From JACVRW01 sp963808775 (GTDB lineage Bacteria > Actinomycetota > Thermoleophilia > Solirubrobacterales > Thermoleophilaceae): a DNA stretch of 64,000 nt. Positions 9,943 to 17,626 of the stretch are shown here, piece after piece. A program made the translations under genes and the position numbers. The notes under the pieces were generated by a model. The model was not told where the DNA came from. It saw only the letters and a list, made by a program, of their open reading frames with translations, and did not search any database. Position 1 is the stretch's first letter; the number at the start of each line of letters is the position of its first letter. The DNA lies in assembly GCA_963808775.1 (NCBI GenBank), contig CAWEGR010000007.1:248001-312000 (forward strand), in the 5' to 3' direction.

Positions 9943-10779
9943 GTGGAAGGCACGATCGTCCGACCTCCCCCCGACCTGCCCGAGCTGCCGGAGGGCGCCG
10001 CGCCGCGCTGGCCCGCCTGGTACGCCGGCGTGGGCTTCCTCGTCGCGCTGATCGGCACGCTGATCGCCGTGGGCATCGTCGCGGCCGCCACCGGCGCGGG
10101 CGGCGAGGGCGAGAGCGACCCGGCCTTCACGATCATCGCCACGCTCATGCAGAGCCTGATCTTCGTGGGCACGGCGGTGCTGTTCGCCTCCTTCACGCGC
10201 AAGCCGCGCGCGTGGCACTTCGGCCTGCGGCGGGCGCCGTTCTGGCGGACGATCGGCTGGGCCGCGCTCGGGATGTTCTCCTTCTACCTGCTCGCGGCGG
10301 CCTACACGGCGCTCGTGTCGCCGGACGCCGAGCAGACGGTGGCGGAGGACCTCGGCGCCGACGAGGGCACGTTCGGGCTGGTCGCGGCCGGCTTCATGGT
10401 CATCTGCGTCGCGCCGTTCGCCGAGGAGTTCTTCTTCAGGGGCTTCTTCTACAAGGCGCTGCGGAGCCGCTTCTCCATCCTGATCGCGGCGCTGATCGAC
10501 GGCGCGCTGTTCGGGATCATCCACTACGACTTCTCGGGCTCCGAGGCGCTGCTGATCCTGCCCCCGCTGGGCGCGCTCGGCTTCATGTTCTGCCTCGTCT
10601 ACGAGAAGACCGGCTCGCTCTGGCCCGTGATCGGGCTGCACGCGTTCAACAACGCGATCGCCTACGGGGTCGCCGTGGAGGACGCCTCCGTGTCGCTCAT
10701 CCTCGGCCCGCTGATGCTGGTCGCCTGCATGCTGCTTCCGCGTTTGAGCTCCCCCACGGCGCCGCGCGCCGTGGCATAG
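9943..10779 (+). CDS. CPBP-family intramembrane metalloprotease (CAAX protease-like)
   Basis: 278 aa with about seven to eight membrane helices. It carries the family motifs in order: AEEFFFRG (EExxxR), FGIIHYD (second-motif His) and HAFNNAIAY (third motif). In bacteria these proteases are linked to membrane stress, bacteriocin immunity or protein maturation, but the substrate here is unknown. Translation starts at GTG 9943, seven bases after the HAD stop; TAGTCT lies 9 nt upstream of it. The gene is likely co-transcribed with the PIG-V/HAD pair. Confidence 0.88.
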   Translation: MEGTIVRPPPDLPELPEGAAPRWPAWYAGVGFLVALIGTLIAVGIVAAATGAGGEGESDPAFTIIATLMQSLIFVGTAVLFASFTRKPRAWHFGLRRAPFWRTIGWAALGMFSFYLLAAAYTALVSPDAEQTVAEDLGADEGTFGLVAAGFMVICVAPFAEEFFFRGFFYKALRSRFSILIAALIDGALFGIIHYDFSGSEALLILPPLGALGFMFCLVYEKTGSLWPVIGLHAFNNAIAYGVAVEDASVSLILGPLMLVACMLLPRLSSPTAPRAVA

Positions 10780-10789
10780 TGATCCGCCT

Positions 10790-11764
10790 ATGAACCTCCG
10801 CTCGGCCGCGCCGCTCCTGGCACTCGCACTCGCTCTCGTCCCCGCCGCCGCACAGGCGCAGACCACCACCACGCCGGAAAAGCCGGTGAAGAAGCCGCGG
10901 GCCGGCGACGCCAGCATCGCGGTGTCGGGTGGGCTCGCCACGACCAAGATGCGCTACGCCGCGCGCTTCCAGGAGCTCGTGGTGAACGGGCGCGTGAAGC
11001 CCTACGTGGCGGGCGAGGCCGTGACGCTGCACGTGGTGCGCAAGGGCAAGGAGCGCAAGCAGGTCCGGCGCGAGGTCGGCCGCCGCGGGAGCTACTCGAT
11101 CCCGGTTCAGCTGGCGAACAACGGGCGCTACCGGCTGTTCGTGACGCACGAGCGCACCGAGACCCAGGCCGCCTTCCGCACGCGTGCCAAGAGGGTCACG
11201 GTCGTCGACTGGCAGGCGGGCCAGGGCGCGAGCGGGCTCAAGGTGCTGCTGCTCCAGCGCGGCCTCGAGCAGATCGGCTTCGCCACGCCCAAGACGGGCT
11301 CCTACGACTGGCTCACCGCGAACGCCGTGAACGCGTTCCGCAAGACGAACGGCATGGGGAGGGTCGGCTACGCGAGCAAGTCGGTCTACGCGAAGGTCTT
11401 CCGGGGTGAGGGCGCGTACAAGCTGCGCTTCCCGAAGGCCGGCAAGCACGTGGAGTTCGACTGGACGCGCCAGGTGCTCGTGCTCGCCGACAAGGGCCGG
11501 CCCTACCGCGTCTACCACACCTCCTCGGGCGCGCCCGTGACGCCGACGGTGTTCGGCAGCTACCGCTTCTACCTGCAGACGCCGGGCACGAACTCGAACG
11601 GGATGGTGCACTCGTCGTACTTCATCCGCGGCTACGCCATCCACGGCTACGCGTCGGTGCCGAACTACCCGGCGAGCCACGGCTGCCTGAGGGTGCCGAT
11701 CCCGAACGCGGCGTCGATCTTCGGCTGGATCGACGTCGGGGATCCCATCTTCCTGTACCGCTAG
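10790..11764 (+). CDS. L,D-transpeptidase (YkuD family) with signal peptide
   Basis: 324 aa exported enzyme. A signal peptide ends near AQAQ (residues 1-24). A beta-rich domain (about 40-140) precedes a peptidoglycan-binding-like segment (about 150-205, QGASGLKVLLLQRGLEQIGF) and the catalytic domain (about 210-324) with the conserved HGYASVPNYPASHGCLR: first His, then Ser-His-Gly-Cys with nucleophile Cys. The family forms 3-3 cross-links or attaches proteins to peptidoglycan. A strong hairpin terminator follows immediately. The opposite gene encodes a peptidoglycan hydrolase, so synthesis and cleavage genes face each other. Confidence 0.9.
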   Translation: MNLRSAAPLLALALALVPAAAQAQTTTTPEKPVKKPRAGDASIAVSGGLATTKMRYAARFQELVVNGRVKPYVAGEAVTLHVVRKGKERKQVRREVGRRGSYSIPVQLANNGRYRLFVTHERTETQAAFRTRAKRVTVVDWQAGQGASGLKVLLLQRGLEQIGFATPKTGSYDWLTANAVNAFRKTNGMGRVGYASKSVYAKVFRGEGAYKLRFPKAGKHVEFDWTRQVLVLADKGRPYRVYHTSSGAPVTPTVFGSYRFYLQTPGTNSNGMVHSSYFIRGYAIHGYASVPNYPASHGCLRVPIPNAASIFGWIDVGDPIFLYR

Positions 11765-11765
11765 A

Positions 11766-11801
11766 CGCGAAGACCCCGCCCTCTCGGACGGGGCCTTCGC
11801 G
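11766..11801 (+). terminator. Hairpin terminator after the L,D-transpeptidase gene
   Basis: A 13-bp stem with one mismatch: the arm at 11766-11778 pairs with the arm at 11789-11801, leaving a 10-base loop. It starts one base after the stop codon. There is no long T-run on either side, as is common in GC-rich actinobacteria. The stem may act for both converging genes. Confidence 0.75.
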
Positions 11802-11852
11802 GGTCCCCTCGCGGTGCCGCCCACCCACCGGGCGGGCGGCCGCTCGGCGGTC

Positions 11853-13606
11853 TTAGAGAGCCGGGGCCGCCGCGCCGCCGCTCGCCGCGGCCGGGTCGGC
11901 GGGGGTCGCCGGCGTGGCGGGCGCCGCAGCCTCTCCGGTCGTGGTGGCGCCGGCCGCCGGGTCGGCGGGCACGGCGGGCGTGGCCGGGGTGGCCGGGACG
12001 GGAGCCGCCTCCACCGGAGCCGGAGCCACGGGCGCCGCCTCGACGGGGGCGGGGCCGACCGGGGCGGGCGCGGCACCGGGGCGCGGTGCGTCTCGACGGG
12101 CGCGGGGGCCGGAGCCGGCGCCGGCGTGGGCGCCGGGGCGACTGTGGTCTCGACCGGCACGGGCGCCGGAGCCGGCGTGGGCGCCGGGGCGACTGTGGTC
12201 TCGACCGGGGCGGGCGCCGCAGGCGCCGCGGGCGCCGTGGTGACCGCCGGGTCGACCGGAGCCGCCGGGGCGGGCGCCGTGGTCAGCGCGGGGTCGACCG
12301 GAGCCGCCGGCGCGGGCGCGGCGGTCGCCGAGACGGTGTCCGTGGCGCTCAGCGAGTCCGCGGTCAGGGTGTCGGTGACCGCGGCCGTCGCTCCTCCGCC
12401 GATCTGCTTGGTGACGGTGGCGTTGCGGGTGTTCTCGCGCTGGAGCCACGGGGGCAGCGGATCGCCGCCGCCCACGCCGCTCGCCGTCGAGCGGGAGCCC
12501 GAGCCGAGGGCGCGGGAGCTCAGCATCGTGGTCGGGTCGACCGCCTGCCCGTTCACCCGCGTCTCGAAGTGCAGGTGCGGACCGGTGCAGCTGCCGGTGC
12601 AGCCCACGTAGCCGATCACCTGGCCCTGCTGCACGCGCTGGCCCTGGGTGACCGCGAAGCGCGACATGTGGGCGTAGCAGGTGGACAGCCGGCTCGAGTG
12701 CGTGACGCAGACGATGTTCCCGTAGCCGCTCTGCTGGCCGGCGAAGCTGACGCTGCCGCAGGCGGCAGCCCGGATCGCCGTCCCGGTGGGCGCCGCGATG
12801 TCGACGCCGTCGTGGTTGCGGCCCCAGCGCGGCCCGAAGGGCGAGGTCTGCGTGCCGTTGACAGGGCTCTGGAGCGTGGAGCTGCACGCGCCGGTCACGG
12901 GTGACGGGGCCGGGGTGGTGGTCTGCGGAGCGGACTCCGGTGCGGACTCGGTCTGGCCTCCGTCGACGGGCTGCTGCGCCGGAGCCTCGACGGCCGGCGT
13001 GTTGCCGAGGCCGTTCCCCTGGCCCGCGCCGAGGTTCGGCACGCCCACGCCCTGGGAGTTCGAGGCCTGCTGCTCGAGCTCCTGGCCCGCCTCGAGCAGT
13101 CGCCGCTCGATGAGCTGCTTCACCTGCGGCGGGACGTTCTGGCCCCCGGTCGCGCTCGCCGACGCCTCGTTCTCGAACAGGGTGCCCCACGTGGCGGGGC
13201 CGACGATCCCGTCGACCTCGAGGCCGGCGCGCGACTGGTACGCGCGGACGGCGGCGTCGGTCTGGGGGCCGAAGATCCCGTCGGCGGTGACGTTCAGGGC
13301 GCGCTGGACGTGCGCCACGAGCTCGCCGCTCGAGCCGAGCTGGAGCGGAAGCCCGCCCTCGCGGACCTGGATGGCGCGGTTGGCGGGTGACTCGGCGGCC
13401 ACGGTCGCCTGGACCCCGCTCGACATCTGCGCGGCCGCGACCGATGCGCCCGGTCCGGCGAGCATGGCCGAGGCGAGAGCCGCGGACACCCCGCGGCGGC
13501 GTGCATGCTCGCGGCGAGCCTTGGGCAGTAGTGCCCTGCGTGTCCGTGAGCGCTCGCGGGAGCGCTCCCAAAGCTCAGGCTGGGCCAGGTCCCTGTGGGC
13601 GTGCAT
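11853..13606 (-). CDS. M23 peptidoglycan endopeptidase with PG-binding domain and long Ala/Pro tail (frameshifted)
   Basis: About 580 aa. It has an N-terminal Arg-rich segment and a hydrophobic export signal (ALASAMLAGPGASVAAA), a PG_binding_1 domain (about 90-150, DGIFGPQTDAAVRAYQ), a linker, and the LytM/M23 domain (about 235-345). Zinc residues are visible in WGRNHDGVDIAAP (His-x-x-x-Asp) and GPHLHFE (His-x-His). The C-terminal 200 residues are Ala/Pro/Val/Thr-rich repeats, probably a wall-spanning stalk. One frame break near 12085 lies in the repeat DNA; the downstream frame runs to the TAG at 11853. A c-di-AMP riboswitch lies in the leader. M23 enzymes cleave peptide cross-links. Confidence 0.88.
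12120..12208. repeat. 38-bp direct repeats with a 51-bp period in the M23 tail
   Basis: Two identical 38-bp copies occupy 12120-12157 and 12171-12208. The 51-bp period equals 17 codons and encodes the Pro/Ala unit VETTVAPAPTPAP. Shorter related copies flank them up to about 12310. The frame break near 12085 is beside this array, a place where assembly or replication slippage is plausible. Confidence 0.8.
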
Positions 13607-13628
13607 CCGTCATGTCCCCTTCCGGTAG

Positions 13629-13740
13629 GGCCTACGGGGTTAGCTGACGGGCTCGCGCTGGAAGATGCGCTACGTGGCACTCGAGGCCACGACTCGCCCC
13701 CGGTGACTGACGCCACCACTTGGTTCCCCCGTTCGCGACA
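13629..13740 (-). ncRNA. Cyclic di-AMP riboswitch (ydaO/yuaA class)
   Basis: On the minus strand, upstream of the M23 gene, the leader contains conserved blocks of this class in order: GGGGGAACCA near 13721-13732, CACCGGGGGCGAGTC near 13690-13704, a variable stem, CTTCCAGCGCGAGCCCGTC near 13646-13665, and the near-invariant AGCTAACCCCGTAGGC ending at 13629. Known members bind c-di-AMP and usually switch expression off when the ligand is abundant; in actinobacteria they commonly precede cell-wall hydrolase genes, which fits here. The expression platform probably lies between 13606 and 13630. Confidence 0.9.
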
Positions 13741-13781
13741 CCCAGGGCGGGCGGCGCGACTCGGCGCTTGACTTCAAAACA

Positions 13782-13810
13782 CGCAACATCCCGTAATGGG
13801 GAAAGTTGCG
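13782..13810 (-). terminator. Possible terminator downstream of the small membrane-protein gene
   Basis: On the minus strand CGCAAC pairs with GTTGCG (6 bp), enclosing a shorter C/G stem and a loop, and is followed by TGTTTTG. It lies between the stop at 13870 and the c-di-AMP riboswitch and could separate the two transcripts. The internal stem is imperfect. Confidence 0.4.
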
Positions 13811-13869
13811 CGCGAGCAGACTAGCGCATGTCTTCGGCGCGGGCGGCGGGAATCCTGCGCGCGGCCGCG

Positions 13870-14304
13870 TCAGGCGGTGCGCCAGTCGCCGCTCGTCTCG
13901 CGGCGCTTCGGCAGCCAGTTGGCGATCAGGCCGAGCAGGAGCCCGTAGGTCAGGAGGCCGAGCAGCATCGGCACCGTGTGGATGACCCAGGGGTTCGTCG
14001 AGTTGTCGACGACGCCGGCGAACGGGGCCAGCAGGACGTCGTTCGCGTCGTCCACCAGCTCCCGGAAGTCGCCGTTGCGCGCCTCGCGCAGGCTCTCCTG
14101 GCGCGGGGAGGGCGCGATCGGAGGCGCGTCTTCCGTCATGTGGATCTCGGAGTCGAGCGCGTTCTGCTGGTTCTGCGACCCACGGTTCATCTCGTCGGTC
14201 GCGAAGAACGCGAAACCGAGCAGAATCAGCCCGGAGGCGATTACGGCAACGAGGCGGATGGCCGAGCCCATCGCCATGATCATCGGCTCCGGAGCGAAAA
14301 ACAT
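13870..14304 (-). CDS. Hypothetical membrane protein with two membrane segments
   Basis: 144 aa, or about 137 aa if translation starts at the second or third Met. A first membrane helix (AIRLVAVIASGLILLGFAFF) and a C-terminal one (MLLGLLTYGLLLGLIANWL) flank an acidic, polar loop of about 70 residues. I do not recognise the family. The ATG at 14304 shares CATG with pyrE on the other strand. Because there are no other bases between the genes, its promoter must lie inside pyrE unless a downstream start is used. Confidence 0.6.
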   Translation of the reverse strand: MFFAPEPMIMAMGSAIRLVAVIASGLILLGFAFFATDEMNRGSQNQQNALDSEIHMTEDAPPIAPSPRQESLREARNGDFRELVDDANDVLLAPFAGVVDNSTNPWVIHTVPMLLGLLTYGLLLGLIANWLPKRRETSGDWRTA

Positions 14305-14878
14305 GACCTCTGACCCCGATTCCTCCGCTCATGACCCCCGCGAGCGCCTCGTGGCGGAGCTGCGCGAGCACGCCCTCGTGATCGGCGAGGTCACGCTCAC
14401 GAGCGGCGCCGTGGCCCACTACTACGTCGACGCCAAGCGGGCGATCCTGCTCCCCGCGGGCTTCCGCGCGCTCGGCGAGCTCGTGGCGCAGGAGGCCGCG
14501 CGGGCGGGCGCCACGGCGGTCGGGGGCATGACGATGGGCGCGGACCCGGTCGCGTGCGCCGCGCTCGCCGCGGGGGCGGACGTCAAGGCGTTCTTCGTCC
14601 GCAAGGAGCGCAAGGAGCACGGCCTCCAGCGCTGGGTCGAGGGCCCGCTGCTCGAGCCCGGCGAGAGCTGCCTGATCGTGGAGGACGTGGTGACCACCGG
14701 TGGCTCGACGGTCAAGGCCATCGAGCGCGTGCGCGAGGAGGGCTTCCGGATCGCGGGCGTGGTGAGCGTGCTCGACCGGCTCGCGGGCGGCGCGGCGGCG
14801 ATCGAGGCGGCTGCGGAGGCTCCCTACGTCCCGCTCACGACGATCGACGACGTGTATCCGGATCGTCCCGACCGTTGA
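14303..14878 (+). CDS. pyrE: Orotate phosphoribosyltransferase
   Basis: 191 aa. Transfers phosphoribose from PRPP to orotate, giving OMP in pyrimidine synthesis. The PRPP-binding motif CLIVEDVVTTGGSTVKA is clear near residue 120, and FFVRKERKEHG carries the catalytic-loop basic residues. The ATG at 14303 has GGAG eight bases upstream. Its 3' end overlaps the end of nudC on the other strand by 44 bp. Other pyrimidine genes are not adjacent. Confidence 0.95.
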   Translation: MTSDPDSSAHDPRERLVAELREHALVIGEVTLTSGAVAHYYVDAKRAILLPAGFRALGELVAQEAARAGATAVGGMTMGADPVACAALAAGADVKAFFVRKERKEHGLQRWVEGPLLEPGESCLIVEDVVTTGGSTVKAIERVREEGFRIAGVVSVLDRLAGGAAAIEAAAEAPYVPLTTIDDVYPDRPDR

Positions 14879-15711
14879 GCCAGCCGTCGATCAGGCGGCG
14901 CGCGATCGAGTAGGGCGGCGAGAGCTTGATGGGCCCGCGGCCCTCCGCGGCGGCGGCGACCTCGTCGCGCGTCGAACCAGCGGACCTGCTCGAGCTCGTC
15001 GCCGTCGGGGCGCGGCTCGCCGCGCTCTGCGAGCGCATGGAAGCCGAGCATGAGCGAGCTTGGGAACGGCCACGGCTGCGACGCCACGTAGCTGACCGCG
15101 CCGACCTCGATCCCGGATTCCTCGTGGATCTCGCGCCGGACCGCGTCCTCGAGGGTCTCGCCCGGCTCGACGAAGCCGGCGAGGACCGAGAAGCGCCCCT
15201 CCGGCCAGCGCGGCGAGCGGCCGAGCAGGATCCGGTCCTCGGCGTCGAGGACGCGCACGATCACAACGGGGTCGGTGCGCGGGAAGTGATGGGCGTCGCA
15301 CGCGCCGCAATGGCGCTCGTGCCCCGCGTCGACCACCTCGGTCGCCTCACCGCAGTTCGCGCAGAAGCCGTGCCTGCGGTGCCAGGCGAGCAGCGACGCC
15401 GCATAGGCGGCGAGGGCCGCCTCCCCGGCCGGCAGCTCGACGGCGGCCTCACGCAGCCCCGCGGGGTGCCCCTGCTCCGGCTCGCGCCCGCGGACGTCGA
15501 GCGCGAACAGGGGAGTCTCGCCCGCGAGGCCGAGCAGCACCGCCGCCTCGCCCGCTCCGCCGAGCAGCAGCCGGCCGTCGTCGATCCAGACGCCGCGCTC
15601 CGACATGAGCACCGCCCGAGCCGACGGGTCCGCCCGGCGCGCGGCGAGCCAGGCGGGATCCCCGCGCCGGTCGGGCGCGCGGTCGAGCTCGGCTCCGGCA
15701 AAGACGATCAC
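14835..15711 (-). CDS. nudC: NAD(H) pyrophosphatase / NADH-decapping Nudix hydrolase (frameshifted)
   Basis: About 290 aa. A four-Cys zinc ribbon (CANCG and HCGAC, about residues 130-155) precedes the Nudix box GFVEPGETLEDAVRREIHEE and the subfamily signature SQPWPFPSS. These features fit cleavage of NAD(H) to NMN(H) plus AMP, or removal of NAD caps from RNA. A one-base break near 14970 moves the C-terminus into the frame containing GPIKLSPPYSIARRLIDGWL, ending at 14835. The GTG start lies 8 nt after the 3' end of tRNA-Arg, so the mRNA 5' end may be produced by tRNA processing. Confidence 0.92.
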
Positions 15712-15719
15712 GTGCGAGG

Positions 15720-15792
15720 CGCCCCGGGCTGGATTCGAACCAGCGACCTACCGCTTAGGAGGCGGTCGCTCTATCCCCTGAGCTACCGGGGC
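15720..15792 (-). tRNA. tRNA-Arg (anticodon CCT)
   Basis: 73 nt. The acceptor stem is GCCCCGG/CCGGGGC, the D-stem GCTC/GAGC, the anticodon stem ACCGC/GCGGT around loop CTCCTAA, and the T-stem GCTGG/CCAGC around TTCGAAT. All stems pair fully. The discriminator base is G, and CCA is not encoded. It reads AGG codons. The first 38 nt coincide with the last codons of thiI on the same strand, and nudC begins 8 nt after its 3' end. Confidence 0.97.
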
Positions 15793-16990
15793 CAGGGACC
15801 GCAAGCGTAGTCCGCGACTCGTCGCGGCGGGGGAGGTGCAGCTCGGCGCTCTCGACGAGGGTGTCGACGAGCTCCTCGATGTCCGCCGTGCGCTCGATCG
15901 CCCGCAGGTCGTCGCCGCGGCCGCGCGTGACGGCCACCCGCGAAGCGAAGAGCTGGCAGCAGTCCTCGTCCGGCAGGATCGAGATGTCGTAGGTGCCGAG
16001 CCGCTGCGCGATCTGGACGATCTCCTGCTTGTCGCGGTCGATCAGGGGCCGCAGGAGCGGCAGCTCGGCCGCGTCCTCGACCACGGCCAGGTTCGCGAGC
16101 GTCTGGGAGGCGACCTGGCCGAGCGAGTCCCCGCTCACGAGCGCCTCGCAGCCCTCGCGCGCGGCGAGCTCGGACGCCACCTTCATCATCAGCCGGCGCT
16201 GCGAGAGCACCTGGAGCGGGCCCGCGCCCGCAGTCGCGAGCCGGCGCTGGGCCGCCCCGAACGACACCACCCAGAGCCGCGAGCCGCCCTGGAAGCGGTC
16301 GAGCTGCCCGACGAGCGCGTACGCCTTGTAGACCGACTCCGGCCCGGTGAACGGACGGCCGCTGAAGTGGACGAAGTCGCAGCGCAGGCCGCGCTTCATC
16401 ATCCGGTAGGCGGCCACCGGCGAATCGAGGCCGCCCGACAGCAGCACGAGCGCGCGCCCGCTCGAGCCCACCGGCAGTCCGCCCGCGCCGCGGAGCTTCT
16501 CGCCCGAGACGAGCAGCTCGCGCCGGTCGACCTCCACGTGCACCTCGAGGTCGGGCGAGCGCAGGTCCACGTCCAGCTCGAGCCGGCGCCGCACGGCGTC
16601 GCCGATCACGGTCGCGAGCTCGATCGAGCGCACCGGGAAGGTCTTGTCGCGCCGCCGCGCGCGCACCGCGAAGGTGCGCCCGGGCATGCCCTCGAGCAGG
16701 GCCACCGCGGCGTCGGCAGCGGTGGAGACGTCGCGCTCGCAGCGCAGCGCCGGCTGCACCACGCTCACGCCCGGGAGGTCGAGGCAGCGTGCCACGAGCT
16801 CATCGCGCGGCTCGCCGCCGCTCACGATGAGGACGCCGCCGCGGTGGCGAACCTCGAGGGGGCCCAGATCGCGGCAGGAGCGGCGCAGGTTGCGCTCGAG
16901 CACGGACACGAACTGCGGCCGGTTGCGGCCCTTGAGGGCCATCTCGCCGAACTTGAGCAGCACGCAGGGCTGTCCGCGCAGGTCCTCCAT
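15755..16990 (-). CDS. thiI: tRNA 4-thiouridine synthase ThiI
   Basis: 411 aa. The N-terminal ferredoxin-like/THUMP region (about 1-165) is followed by the PP-loop pyrophosphatase domain with LSGGLDSPVAAYRM (about 185-200) and the thiolation-domain motif DEDCCQLF. It adenylates U8 of tRNA and/or passes sulfur to the thiamine thiazole pathway; no rhodanese domain is present. The ORF reads past the typical family end and stops only at a TAA inside the tRNA-Arg anticodon loop. The last 13 or so residues are therefore encoded by tRNA sequence and may be an artefact of a missed earlier stop. Confidence 0.92.
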   Translation of the reverse strand: MEDLRGQPCVLLKFGEMALKGRNRPQFVSVLERNLRRSCRDLGPLEVRHRGGVLIVSGGEPRDELVARCLDLPGVSVVQPALRCERDVSTAADAAVALLEGMPGRTFAVRARRRDKTFPVRSIELATVIGDAVRRRLELDVDLRSPDLEVHVEVDRRELLVSGEKLRGAGGLPVGSSGRALVLLSGGLDSPVAAYRMMKRGLRCDFVHFSGRPFTGPESVYKAYALVGQLDRFQGGSRLWVVSFGAAQRRLATAGAGPLQVLSQRRLMMKVASELAAREGCEALVSGDSLGQVASQTLANLAVVEDAAELPLLRPLIDRDKQEIVQIAQRLGTYDISILPDEDCCQLFASRVAVTRGRGDDLRAIERTADIEELVDTLVESAELHLPRRDESRTTLAVPGPGSSGDRATAS

Positions 16991-17012
16991 GCCTGCGAAG
17001 AACCTGGCGGTG

Positions 17013-17612
17013 TTACTCGTCCTCGTACAGGGACTCGCGCGCCAGTTCCTGGCCGCGCGAGCTGAACAGCGCCACCTCGATGTAGTCGCCCGTGTACGCG
17101 TCGAGCGAAACGAGCGTGAAGCGGTCGTCGACCAGCGTGCACTGGTCGGTGGTCGACGGGCCGAGCTCCGTGGTGACGGCGGCGCCGCCGCTCACGAGCG
17201 CCTCGCCCCAGACGAGCGTGATCACCCCGCGCTTGCCCTCGGACCCGCGCCAGTGGCCGATCTCCTGGTCCGAGAGGTCGAGCGTCCAGTCGGGGTTGTG
17301 CGCCGCCGTCTCGTCCGTGAAGTCCGCGACCGCCTTGAAGTCGACCGCCTGGGCGCCCTCGTGCTCGCGGGTGTAGGACACGAAGCCGAACACCTCGCCC
17401 TCTCCGGCCGGCGCGCTCGCGGGCACGTAGGTGCGGCCCGCCCAGGTGCGGTCGGGGAACCAGGAGATCGCGCCGACCTCGCCCTCGAACTCGTCGCGCG
17501 GCAGCGCGTTCGTGAAGTGCTCGGCGAGCGCGTCGGCCCAGCGCCCGTAGGGGAGCGGCTCCTGGGGCGGCTCCGCCGCGAACAGCGGGACCTGACGGGG
17601 TACGGGCGGCAT
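17013..17612 (-). CDS. Hypothetical protein
   Basis: 199 aa with no signal peptide or membrane segment. It is acidic and Trp-rich (WFPDRTWAGRTYVP, HWRGSEGKRGVITLVWGEAL) and predicted beta-rich. I do not recognise the family. The start ATG at 17612 lies 14 nt after the galT stop, and thiI begins 22 nt after its own stop, so it sits inside a tight operon. Nothing nearby defines its role. Confidence 0.7.
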   Translation of the reverse strand: MPPVPRQVPLFAAEPPQEPLPYGRWADALAEHFTNALPRDEFEGEVGAISWFPDRTWAGRTYVPASAPAGEGEVFGFVSYTREHEGAQAVDFKAVADFTDETAAHNPDWTLDLSDQEIGHWRGSEGKRGVITLVWGEALVSGGAAVTTELGPSTTDQCTLVDDRFTLVSLDAYTGDYIEVALFSSRGQELARESLYEDE

Positions 17613-17626
17613 GGCGGGCGAGGAAC

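Noticed and set aside
12086..12320. CRISPR-like or regulatory repeat array
   Set aside because: The repeats keep a multiple-of-three period, are in the coding frame and encode an Ala/Pro/Val/Thr stalk; there are no unique spacers.
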